Part shown: in pieces, positions 49,677-61,800 of the stretch
How the letters are laid out: every line of letters starts with the position of its first letter
Position numbering within the stretch: the first letter of the stretch is position 1
From: Monarcha castaneiventris obscurior
Lineage: Eukaryota > Chordata > Aves > Passeriformes > Monarchidae
Assembly: GCA_026261815.1 (NCBI GenBank)
Contig: JAMPIT010000379.1
Span: 23,267,001 to 23,331,000 of the forward strand
Length of the DNA: 64,000 bases
Reading direction: 5' to 3'
Notes under the pieces: model-generated
Seen by the model: the letters and a program-made list of their open reading frames with translations, nothing else
The model's database searches: none
What the model was told of the DNA's origin: nothing
Translations under genes and position numbers: made by a program

Positions 49677-49701
49677 ATATTAAGAAGAGCAGGCAAAAAT
49701 G
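49677..49701 (+). CDS. NECAB1: NECAB1 exon 2 (25-nt microexon)
   Basis: A pyrimidine-rich tract ending in tttgtttag precedes it and GTAAGA follows. It reads ATA TTA AGA AGA GCA GGC AAA AAT G, that is ILRRAGKN plus the first base of the next Asp. An in-frame TAG overlaps the acceptor, so the exon cannot start earlier in this frame. It joins to the exon at 58740 as N-D-D-G, completing the first EF-hand loop. Its very small size makes it easy for gene predictors to miss. The residue after RRA is Gly where I recall Asp. Confidence 0.85.
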
Positions 49702-52700
49702 GTAAGATTGCTCGCATGTCTTGCCCCTTTGGAAAAAAGAATCCATCATTGATTCAGCATTTTAAGTTATGTTTTAAACATCTTAACAGAAAAACCAGCC
49801 ATCCCTCATGTAATTTTATGTTTTCTGCAGGTTCAGTGCCATGTATTATGTTGTGTTCTGATCCTCCCTTCTTTAAGTACAGATCTTATGCTTTCAAAAT
49901 TTGACATGTGGGTTTGATTTGCTCTTTGGGTGCCTGTAGGTGTTTTCTTAGTGACACTGACTCAAGAAGATTTGAAATACTTGTTAGTAGCTCCATCTTA
50001 CTACTTTTTTAAAACACCATAGGCTACATCCAGAAATCAGACATATTTTTGTATTTGTTCAGTGTCAATGGGAATAATAAACCCTTGAATTCAACTCACA
50101 TATTCATAGCACAGAAGTTGTAAGTTTTTTATTAAAAAGAGAAGTATTGAACAGGGTCAAACCCACAGATCAGACAGGTTTAACCTGACAAGTAATTTCC
50201 AATCCAGTAAATCCTTAGAAAACTGATATTGTGTGCATTCAATAAGGAGAAGGCAGATGGATACCATTGAGAAAATCAGTGATAATAACTTACAACAACT
50301 CTTGGACAGCAAATGGCTACTGCACAGTTTGGTGGTATAACTGAGCATGTTGAGTAACTGTTTACTGTTGCTGAGAGAGAAATCTCACCTCCACAGCCCA
50401 CTCCTGGGGGGCTATTGCTGCCCCAGCTCACGTGCAGCTACTGGCACTTCCCACAAGACCATGGTAGGCTCCTTCTGAGAGCTCAGCAGCCACAGAATCC
50501 ATCACTGTGAGAGTGTTCTGTTAGTGTTTTCTTTGTTATCTCCCTCAGTCAGCTTGCCAGTGGTTTGCATGGGCAGTGATAGTGCAAGCTGAATTCCAAG
50601 GTGGCATGGGGAGGAGAAGGATCTCCCCTTCAGTGGTGCATCTCTGGCTTAGTTAGCTGCCAACCACAGCCAAGCTCTGCTGGCATCCCTCTCAGAGCTC
50701 CTCGTGGTGTTTGGGATAATGTATGTATCTGCCCTGAAGGCTGATGAGGGTCAGGGTGCAGGGCACCGAGCAGAACTCACCTTCCCCTGGAGTCTGAAAG
50801 AGACCCTGCAGCTCTGTGTCCCTGCCCGGGACTTCAGGCTCACGCTGTCCCAGCCCTGGTGGATCCGCAGCACTTCAGTGGTTGGGAACACTTCCAGTCC
50901 TCATTTGGGTTTTCCCACAGCTCATGACTACGCATTGCTATGAAAATAGGGGAAACAGCTCACACAATCCCTGACAAACTTGCTTGTTCCAGAACAATAC
51001 AAAACCATACCAACCCCAGACACTTTGGTCACTGGTTTTCTACCTGTATATGGTTTCTTTACAACATATTATTGACAGAAAAGTGGCTAAGTTCAGTCAC
51101 TTCAGTTCTATTAATTTAAGTCCATGAACTTGAAATTATTTCAGCTCTTAGGCCTTAATTGTGATTGCTGAACCATCAATTGCCCATGGGAATTCTGCTT
51201 TGCTAATCTAGCACTGCACAGGCTTGTGCCACATTGATAGGGAGATTTGTTTCAAGGCTGTAAAGTTAAGTACATTTTCAGAAAGGTTATTGGATATGTG
51301 AACACTTACTGAACATGTTTACACTGTTGTCAACATAGATTATTAGCTTTGGTTAATGACTTGTCTACTTTCACTTTCTCTGCTACAGGAAACCAAGTAT
51401 TTGCTTTCAGTAACAAATAGTACATTACTGTCCATGACACAGCCCTGTTAAATTCTCCCATAGGCTTTTAATAGAACTTTCTCTGCTGTATTAATTCCTT
51501 TTGCAAGATTAAAATACCTTCACAGAAAATGTCATCAAAAACTTTACTAGATTGTTGCTAGACAGCAAGGAAAAATTATATCCAAAAAAACCCAAATGAA
51601 TCAAGGTGATAAATAGGAGTATTGTATAAGGTAGCATTTTTACTATGAATTAGTGGACTGTGGGACTTCAGGTAAGCCTTCCACAGCAAGGAAAGACAAC
51701 TATTATTGCAAAGGCAATATAAAATGAGAGATCAAAAGAGGCAAGAAATACCACTGAACTGCTGGTACTGAAAACTGCTACAACAATTTATGACATCTGT
51801 GTTTAATTAAGAAAGTCCTTTAGCAAACAGTCACGTGAAAGAAGTCATACAAATGGCTTCCTTCTTTGCCAGCCCTGGTATTCAATTTGCCAGCCCATGT
51901 ATATCATTCTCCTACAGTCCTGTTTCTGGAAATTATCAGCGGTGCAGAGATTCCATGAGAGGATCAGCTTCATAAATTCTGTCTGTAATTCTTACTTCAT
52001 GGCTGTGCAGCTCTGCTTTTTGTGGAGCAGATCCATACTCCTCCCATAACTGAAAAGGTCATATGATTTTTTAAAGGGAGAAAAAGGCATAGAGAAAGAT
52101 TTTTAAGAAGTATGGTTCATAATATTGACAAAATCAGCAGCAAATCCTGAGGGGAAAAAAGTAATTTCATAAAGGTGAGATGCTGCACATTGACGTTTTT
52201 TGAAAGGAGAAGCTTCAGGTCTGTATGTCAAAATGAAATTTTGGTAAGGTTTACTGTATAAAACTCCATGTGCTCAAAGGAAAACGTGGATTTCACACAG
52301 AACTAATTTGGAAAAACTCCAGCTAAAAAGAAAAATCTTCATTTGTTTAATTTCTTTTGCTGTTTAAAACAAAATCAAATTCATTTAATTCCTCTTGAAA
52401 AGTAAAATCTTGTCCCTAGCCTGCAAGGGAGGGAGTGAAGAAAAATGGGAAACTGGAACTGCCAAATGAAGTCTTTCCCAACCAAAAAAAAAATTTTGCT
52501 TCCCTCATCTCACAGGCAACAGTGGTTGCCTCACATACGTGTGAATGCAGCACCTGTATGTGCTTGTCTGCATGAGCTGTATCTTTTATCTACTGACATG
52601 CCAGGAGGGACGTGGGGCACCCCATCAGCCTTGCAGTGACCTGCAGTCGAGTGAAACGAGATCAGTTGTTGGTGAATGTCACCCTGGGGCCTCTTCTGAC

Positions 52701-55700
52701 CATGCAGCTGTGACACGTGCCCAGTTGGAATTGCCTCCTGCCAGAATTCCCTCCTCTTAGCACAGGAATGGAATTTTAAATACAAACTGCATTGCAGAAA
52801 CCCAATCACAAACAGTCTGACTGTCAAAATGAATGGGAAAAAAAAAATCTGAGAATGCAACTCTTGTTCTTGCAAGAGTAACAGTCTTCCTTCAGCAGGG
52901 GGAAGGTGCCTCAGCACTGATGGGTTCGACACTGACCAAAGGCAAGGAGCACCACAAAATAACTAGAGAACAGTGCCCTGCCTTTGCTGGCATCATGGTA
53001 GGGATCATTTCTCTTCCCATCCCTCTGGGGAAGGCCACTGCCTTTGCCTTTTACCAGAGTCTGTCTATCATCTCCAGCTCTGGAAACATGGCATGCTCTG
53101 ATATGTGAGACTGCCCTTGGCACTTTTCAGTGTGGAAACATCCATCCAGTCAGACCTGGAGGGAGTGACTCCTAGCCCTGTCCCCCAGGAGGAGGGGACC
53201 TCTCAGCTGTCTCTCTCCTCCACGATATTCAAATTGGTATTTGATTATGGCCCTGTTCCAAAATGTACAGCTCCTGCCCCCAAGCTCTTGGATACCTCTA
53301 AGCCCTGAGGAGGGCAACTTTAATATGACAGGTTTAGAAAAGATGGTTTGTATATAGATACTGTCATTGATCTGCAAATACAAATCAGCTGTTGTGAAAA
53401 AGCACTGAGTATAACATATACCTCAAGCATTCTTAAAGCTCCTGAGAAGAAGATGTTTGAAAATATCATTGGTAATATCTGCTACAGAAGCAGACATTTT
53501 CAAAAAAACCTGAAGAGCCTGAACTGTAAGAAACACTGCAAACAGTATTCTGCAGGCAGTCAGGAATGACTGCAAACAAATGAGGGAAAATTTTAAAAAC
53601 CAGCTAAACAAAAGACTAAAGCTCCATAGATTGACAAACCTGAATATCAAACAACCAGCAGACTTGCAACAGAATCTTATTAATGTCAGAATCACTGCAT
53701 TTATGTCTGGTTTAATTTTTTTTCTATGACATTTCAAACAAGCACTCACTGAAATCTTCCCTACCCCCCCCCCCCAAAAAATTTTTTTAAAAATATATTT
53801 GAACCAGAGTCTGTAAAATGAAAAGTAGTCAAATGAGACTAATCTTTGCATTCTGTCATATGCCTTCATGCACTACCCCCAATGTCCATGATACAGAGCA
53901 AGACTTTTAAATGTATAATTTACTATGTAAATGTAGAAGACTTTTAAATGTAGAATTCTGAAACTGTATAAAACACTGTGATAATACACGGAGTATGTTG
54001 ATTACGATAATCTGGGGATTTCAGCCCAGCACTGAAACCGTACAAACACTGGCCCAACAAAAAACTGTGGGTCATAAATAAAGGGTTCTTTAAAATAAGG
54101 CAAGTGCAACAGCAGCACCCTGTCCCTTTCACTGGTGTCAGGGACCAAAGGGATTGATTCACAGATCATATGCTTTTGAGTGGCCCAACAAGATTTCCAC
54201 AGAATAACCAAAAAACCACTAAACTTCACCTGTAGGGTCATCAGGAGGAAATCTTGCAACTCCTACTCCAGAGTCAGTTTTGCAGAGATCAGGTGTTTTC
54301 CTGTTCATTATTTATTGTCAGTGCCATTGCAGGATGAACACTGCAGGTGAGTCTTCTACCATCTGTGTCAGCTCATGTGTCTGTAGGTGAGCTCTGGCAG
54401 GTTGGCAGCTGCCTCACTGCAGCAGTCCTCAGACTATGACTTCTCAGTGGCTCTATCTTGGATACCAGAGCACTAGTGTGTACCATGCTAGAGGACTAAG
54501 GGAATATGCCTCTGAGAAGCAGGGAAAGCACCTTGGGAAAGGGATCTCTTGAATCTTCCCTAAAGGGAGCTATCAGAGTTGGCCTGCAGGCTCTCAAGAT
54601 TGCCACTTAGTGGATTAACCTTTTTTCTGAGAAAAATTTTGGAGTTGTACCAAAGCAAGGAATGCCAAGTCCCTGATTTCAGCATTTTTTATCTAGGCCA
54701 GTGTCTCCTAACCTGGGGCTACAACATCCTGACATCTCATGAGGTCTTCAGCTAGCCCAGGGACTGCCCCAGAAGCTCTGCTCAGTGGCAGCTGCATCAG
54801 TGCATGGGCTCTCCCCTCCTTAGGGACTGGCCAGATAGGTCATAGCATAACAGGGTGACCCAGCTCTTGTGTGACCCTCTGGAGAAAAACAGCAATGTGC
54901 AGGAATCCCTTGGGGAAGCTCTATGCACAGTGATACCCAGGTCTGAGTGCTCCAGAGTGACCATGTTTGCGCTGTAGATTTACTGAATGACTTTGCAGAA
55001 CACATTTTCTGAACAGAAGCCAGAGGACAGAAATTCTCTGAACTGTAGCATCCCTGATTTAAGCTCCCAAGTTCCTCAATGAATGGATTAGTAAGGCAAA
55101 ACCCTTGCAGTGAATCCCATGAACTTTTACCACACTGCTGTTTGCTTCCTGACCATCTGGATCCACTGCAGACATCACCCTGACTCCTGTTTCAGAGCCC
55201 AGGCTCTGCCTGGGGTGGGATTTCCCATCCCTGCCCCGGGTCCTTCAAGCACTGCAGGGCTGGACCCTGTGCTCCAGATCCCCAAAAATATTTCTATAGA
55301 GATAACATAAACCCTCTCCCTGTTAGCCTTGGAATCACTTGGTTACTTGTGTGAACCTTTTCCAGCATAACAGATGGAATAATGGCTCAAAATCCTTATT
55401 TCTGATTATATCAACATACAGTACAGAGTCAGTAAAAGCTCAGACTTTTACTGCCCAGACTCTAAATCTTCACCTATGTCTGTGCCTTTTCTGATGCAGC
55501 CCCTTACAACTGGGACCTAGTGGATATTACTAGCATGCTTGCTTTGGCGCACTGAAATTTGTCATTTTGGCAGATCATTCTTGGTCTGATTCCAGCCTAT
55601 GTGCCATGTGCCAATAAATCATGTGGGTTTCATATTTTTGCATCTGGTTCAGCCCATCCATGTCTGTTGTGATGTGTCCCCCAACACTACCTCGTTTTCT

Positions 55701-58700
55701 CTGTGTATGTGGCAATCTCTTACAGCACTCAAGTAATCTGATCCAAACCTTTTACAGCAAATGTGGGCTGTCAGTTCCTTCCAAAGTCCCTCAGCAGGGC
55801 CCCAGGAGCAGGTGAGCTGGGAGGAGGACCCATGTTTGCACCACCTTCCCACTGTGTTTGCTTCAGCCACGCAGGCGGCTGTGGCTCAAGTGGAGGCACT
55901 TGAAGGCTTTAGGATCTTCAAAGGCAGCTGGATCTCAAAAAGCCATAAAGGGTTGTCACAACACCCACAAGAGATTTAGAAACTGAGCTTCCATCAAGAA
56001 TTGTGAGGGCCTGAATGGGTCTGTGTTTTGGCCCTTGGCTTTCCCATGGCTGAGGGCTTGACTTTCCAAATCACATCCTTCTAAGGTGAACCCCAGGATG
56101 AGCTTTAGCCAAGTGTGGTTTTCTGCTCTGACTGCCATAAACTCTTACATGTGGCTCTTCCAAGTGCCCTAGGGCTGCCATATGAGCTCCATCTGATGTG
56201 GCTCCTGAAATGAAAAGACTGCTTTTTAGCTGCTAAGAATGGCTCACAATCCTAACAGGATGCCCAAAACAGGGGGCAGTGGAAGTTGTCCTCTAGCATT
56301 TGCTGGCATCTCTGTGAGACATCCTTCTTCTCTGCATCACTCTAACTTCCTTCACTGGCTGCAGTCTCACCATTTGCCATTGTCTTTGTGCACACAGACT
56401 CCAGATACATCTGTGCCCTTGTCCTTTATTTGCTTGATACCTTTTGAAACCACCTTTCAACTCGGAGAGTGTGCACTACTTTACTTTCCTCTGTCACATA
56501 ATGCTGTTCTCTGCTGAAGTCATCAGCTATCCAAAGCATGTCCTGGAGATTACTGGTGTTTCTGCAGCAGGCTGGCTGGGGGATATCACTTGGGCATTTT
56601 TTACACAGAAAAACATCTATTCAATAGACAGGTGAATTTTACTGAAATAAATGTGAGAATGCAACTGTAAACTGAAGGAAGGATCCTGTAAACCACTGTG
56701 TGAATCTATTTTAAATTTGCAAGTGCAACGTGGAGAGATTAATTTTATTGTTTATATTTTTGTCTGCCAGCTGGGAGACAAAGGAGAACAGGCGACTGCC
56801 TGTTTATGAAGCAACCCTTCTTTTGAAAAATGTCAGAGAAGACAGACAAAAGCAAGCAAGTCTTGCAAAACAGCTTCTTAAATAACATTGCCAAGGCACA
56901 TACATATTTATGTATGTTATACATAAATAACATGCCAAGGCTGATTTGTCTGATGGATGCACAGCTTCAGAGAAGTTTGCCTTTCATGACTCATCCTTCC
57001 CCTGTCACTTTGCCAGTGGCAAGGGTTGAAGCATCTCTAATAGAGGTTTCTGCTCAGCTACTCCGTAGCACTTAAGCCAGATAGTGTTTATCTGGGTACT
57101 CCAAGGGCAGGGAAGTGCATCCAGGGCAGTGGTGTTGGGCATAAATGACACAGCCTTTAAAATAAAAGCTATTCTTGACACTTGGGGAAAAAAGAAACTG
57201 GCTAGGCAAATGTGTCTTCAGGCTAATAGCACAGGGAGCACTTGTTCAGTGCTGGGTCTGAGCTTCATCTGAGCACTGAGGAAGCACAAGGGTGGCCACC
57301 AGCATCTGAGCCCTCCCCAGCTGCTGTGGCAAAACAGTGACACTCACACAAAATCAGATAAATGCCTTGGATAATCACGGCTTTTTGTAATAACGGTAAC
57401 TGTATGAAATCTGTAAGTACCAAATAGATTCAAAAGTCCTTGTGTTTTGCCAGCAACAAGCTCAGTGATTCGTCACTCAATGTCAGTAACATTCAGAATG
57501 TTACTGAGAATAAATAGCAATGAACCAAAAGGCAAAGTCTGCTCTTGGATAATAAAAATGTAGAGAAAATAGCTAAAGTACCCAATCTGTTGGTGGATCA
57601 GTGATTTTCTGGATTGAGGGAAAGCCAATGATCCTGAAGGACCGAAAAAGACTTGTTTCAGATTTTGTGTCATACGCCAGGCTGTTCTCTGGGTAAACTC
57701 ATATATTTGTCTCAGGAAAGTTGCCAAAAGTCACAAGTTTCTTGAGTATGTGTTTAAATGGCATGCAAATCACCCTTCCCAGCAAATGATAAAGCTGCAG
57801 AGGTGGATGGATTAAGCAATTGATTGTAAGAGGCAAAGGAAGCATAGCTGCGAGAACACACACCTCAACACACTCAATATTTGATATTACTTCTCTGTAA
57901 CCACAGCCAAATGGCAAATGTATTTAGACTCTCAGCTAGGTAATCACTGCAGTTTTGTGCCATCTTGGTTTCTGGCTCTTGCAGATCTTGACATTTTATT
58001 TTGATTGTAATGATTATCATCTCCAGCTACAATCTGTCTTTTCATATTAAACATTTCAAAAGGGTTTTGTTGCAGCAGACATTTGTAAAATTTTGAAACC
58101 TCTTCAAGACATCCGAGCCATATATCCAAATCAAAGAAATTATGAAATAATAGCAAATGAAAGAAGAAAGAATCTTCTCAGCTCTACTCTTCAAATCTGC
58201 CTGCTGTAGTACAGCATGTAGTCACAGGATTTAGATACTGTGTTTACAATAGATTCTTCAACACTTTAAAATTAAGCCATTGTACATTGTAGATTAGTCT
58301 GATGCTTAGGACACATTAGTCTTATCCTCTACAGTTGTTTAGTGCCCTATGAGGTATTAAGTAAATTACTGAAGGAAGAGAAGGAAACATGTGAACTGAA
58401 ATTTAGTGCTACCCAAAAAAGGGTTAAGAAGGGTTAGGCTATAAAAATATTCTTTATGCTTCATGCAAAGGCTCAATCAATTTAGATAAATTATATTTAA
58501 ATATACTTAAATATACTTAAACACAATTTAATCTTTCAAATTTCTTCTAAATAACAGGAAAAGGTGAATCTTTATTTGAATTTTGTTTGCTGATTATCAC
58601 CCTTGCATTTAAAATGTAAAGTTTCTACATTTAAGCTGAAGACCTAGAGGTTTTTAATACTTTCCTCTTCTACTGCATGAAGTAAACAAGAAAAAACATG

Positions 58701-58739
58701 GATGAAATTAAGGCAATTTCCATTTCTTCATTGTTTCAG
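49702..58739 (+). other. NECAB1: NECAB1 intron 2
   Basis: About 9 kb between the microexon and the EF-hand exon. No further exon recognised. It includes a run of about 13 C followed by A and T runs at 53765-53790, and a duplicated acttttaaatgta-type motif near 53903 and 53940. Open frames on both strands (for example minus 52531-52932 and 53423-53869) are not similar to known proteins. Confidence 0.75.
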
Positions 58740-58848
58740 ATGATGGAAAATTGTCCTTTGATGAATTCAAAGCTTACTTTGCTGATGGAGTTCTGAGTGG
58801 AGAAGAGCTGCATGAACTTTTTCACACCATTGATACACACAATACTGA
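58740..58848 (+). CDS. NECAB1: NECAB1 exon 3 (EF-hand)
   Basis: It is 109 nt between a ttgtttcag acceptor and a GTAAGT donor. Entered after one base from exon 2, it reads [18 protein letters not shown], then [18 protein letters not shown], and leaves phase 2 (GA of the next Asp). It carries most of the first EF-hand loop (ligands Asn3, Asp5, Ser9, Glu12) and the start of the pseudo or second EF-hand (TIDTHNTD). The match to NECAB1 is almost residue for residue by recall. The flanking introns are about 9 kb upstream and more than 5 kb downstream. Confidence 0.95.
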
Positions 58849-61800
58849 GTAAGTGCTCCCTTCTAACAGTTCCAGTGCCTCTCGCTGTACCTGAGAATGG
58901 AAAACAGACATCAGGCTGAATTTAAAAAACATGTTTATGTAGACAGCTGCTTGAGGGAAGCCAGGCTGTGTCATATGGCTAGAAACTGTACAAGTGAAGT
59001 GTTTTGAAAACTCATTGAAATATTTGCATGTTCCAATAAACGTGATTTGGGTACTGAGAACACAGGGTGGAAATTGAATGCCTTCTGTACTCCCCCATCA
59101 TGGAAAGAAAAGGAGCTGGGGCCTCCTTCAGGCTTAAATATGAATTCCTCAATTCTCAATCCCACTGAGTCATCCAAGCATCCTGAGAAAGGCAGAAATT
59201 CTTGGTACTAAGCGAGATTTCTAAGAAAAAAGACAGATGGTCTACATCTATTTTCCCTTTCCTTTTATTTGTAAAGCTTTTTTAATTTTTAAAGTATTTT
59301 AATTTTTATTATTAGTATTTGTACACCATTTTCTCTTTAACAGAGACTGTACAGATCTGAAAAATATGTAGAAAAGTGAGTATAACATTATGTTTTTCCT
59401 CCTGGTAGATAGGCACACCTGAAGAATTGGTGCAATGGTTGAATGCTTCTGCTGTTAACTGAAAATAGGTAATTAAACTGTCCCAGCAGCCATCTGAGAG
59501 ACAGATCATTCTTACTGTCCAGAAGAAGCCTGGCAAAAATCTGGGCACAAAAGTCGCAGAATACATACTGTGAAGGGCCCAGTTTTCATGTATTGCAAGG
59601 GATGGAGCAGGTGGAAAATTAAGACAAGCTACTAAATCACTTTTCCAACCAGAAGAAAGGGTGTTGATGGATTAACATTTATTACAGGAGGAGAACCTAG
59701 ATATAGATAAGAAAATGTACTTGAAACTTGGATTTAAAACATCAACAATAAGTTTTTGGAGTGTTTTTTCATGAAGTCTTAAACTGATAAAAGGCTTTAG
59801 GGTGACTTTGCAGCTGAAAAGTATTCTACAAGGCGTGATCTTTAACAGAGGCAAATACATTTTAAAGGCTTTCCCTTAGCCCCTCTGTAAGCTTTTGAGA
59901 AACCTGTCAGCAAGATGTCACATGCCAAATATCAGATGGATATAGCAAAGAAGGACAGCTTGGACAGTATAATGTAATTTCCTTGTTAGCATAGCTTTCA
60001 GAAAAAAATCACATGGAGCAGATATAATGAAGCAAAAACTTTACTCACTGGCATTTCCTGAAAAGGGCAGGTTATGTAAAATGTCTCAAATTAATGAGCT
60101 AGCTAAGAAAAATAGCAAAATGTTCATTGAACCTTAGGAAGTGTTTTAATGTAAGCATTAGGAGAATCATGTACGTATCAAACAATCCCCAAACCATCTA
60201 TTCTGAGATATTTTCGCTTCCAAATTATCCAAGGGATTTCAGTGAAAATTATGCAAGTCAGAAGTAGTTTATGGCTGGTTTTTAGTAGGAGAGGGCAAAG
60301 AATTCTGCTCAATTTTGTAGCTAGTAGGAGGAGATTTGCACAGGTGGTGTCTCTTATCCAATTAAAATGCAGACACTCTCAAACTCTGGGCAAATATTTT
60401 ATCTTCTCTCTGCTTCACTTCACTATTTACAAATTGCAGACTGTAGTTCCCTATCCCAGAAATATTTTGTAAGCATTGAGATTATGCAGTGATTTACGCC
60501 ACACGTAAATGCCTAGGACAGATGTCTAGGGAAGCATGTCATGATCCCTTAGTTCATTCCTTGGAGTATCTCAAGATTTCATAACCAGCTTGTCACAAGA
60601 GTGGACTTTGGGTTGTTTCTACCTGCGTTAAATCTCTGCCAGCCTTCAAAACCTCACTGTCTGTGTGCACAAGTCTTTGTACTTTAATGCCTGAAGATAA
60701 AAAAGGAGATGTGGCCTTGGGGTGATAGCCATGAACCACAAACTCATGCAATTTGAATTCCCTTCTCGGCTGTTCTGCAGCAATCTTTCAATAAAATATT
60801 CAAAGCATGAAAGACTTACACTGGTTTAACACTTATAAGGGAACTAAATTAAACAAGTATTAAACTCTGCTATTACACAGGCCCTAATGTCAGTCATGTT
60901 GAAGAGAGATTTAGATTATTAACTTTTAAAAGACCAATCCAAGCTAAAGCAATGTGCTTGTCACAAAGCAGATAGGCTGTGGAAGATTGCTAAAATGAGT
61001 AATTACCATTTCCAACGTGATAGCAGGGCAAATAACAGAGGGCTTGACTTCCCAGTAATTCAGGTTGTGTCTGCCTGACTAGGATCTCTGCACCCTGGTA
61101 TTTGAAGCAGTCAGGTGTTCTCTTTTTACAAAGTAAAAGAAGAGTCAATTAGTGCAAAATCAGCAGGAAAAACAGATGAGTAAGAATTAGTTACTGCCAA
61201 ATAAAGTTTCCAAAACATAGGTTGAAGAGTTTATTATGGCAGGATGTATTTAAATACACAATTTGTCTAGATCCTAAAGTACAGGTTATTCATTCAGGGC
61301 AGATCATTGCTTTTACTGAAAATTTGCATTGGCTAAGGGCATTTCCTTAGTACATAATTTGGACATATATTTTGCAGCTTATGAAGGTGCTTACATGTAT
61401 ACTCTTTTTTCATTCTATTTTAAAAAAATTTACATTGCCTTTTTATAACATTTGAAATATTAAATAAATACCACTAAAGACACAGTGTACAAATTGATTA
61501 CCTAAATTTTTTAACTTCTGTTAACTTTTCCTTTGGGTACAGCCAGAAACAAATGCATAAGACAATCAAATTAGGTGATGTAGTGTATCCATGCAGAAAG
61601 GAATTTATTTTTCCATCTTTTAATACTGCTGTGATGTTTTACCTTTCTTGAAGGTAAGCTTTGATTAGGCCATACAATGAGCATTCCTGATGTAATTAGT
61701 GCAAGGTGACTGCTTTATGGGGGTAGCAGTTAACCATTCTTCTCTAAGTGCAGTTTCCAATATCATCTTTATTTCAGAGTGAAACTGAAAGCCAATTAGG

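Noticed and set aside
59690..59725. NLDIDK-like peptide resembling the next NECAB1 exon (NLDTEELC)
   Set aside because: The similarity stops after four residues and the expected EELCEYF does not follow. No proper acceptor phase.
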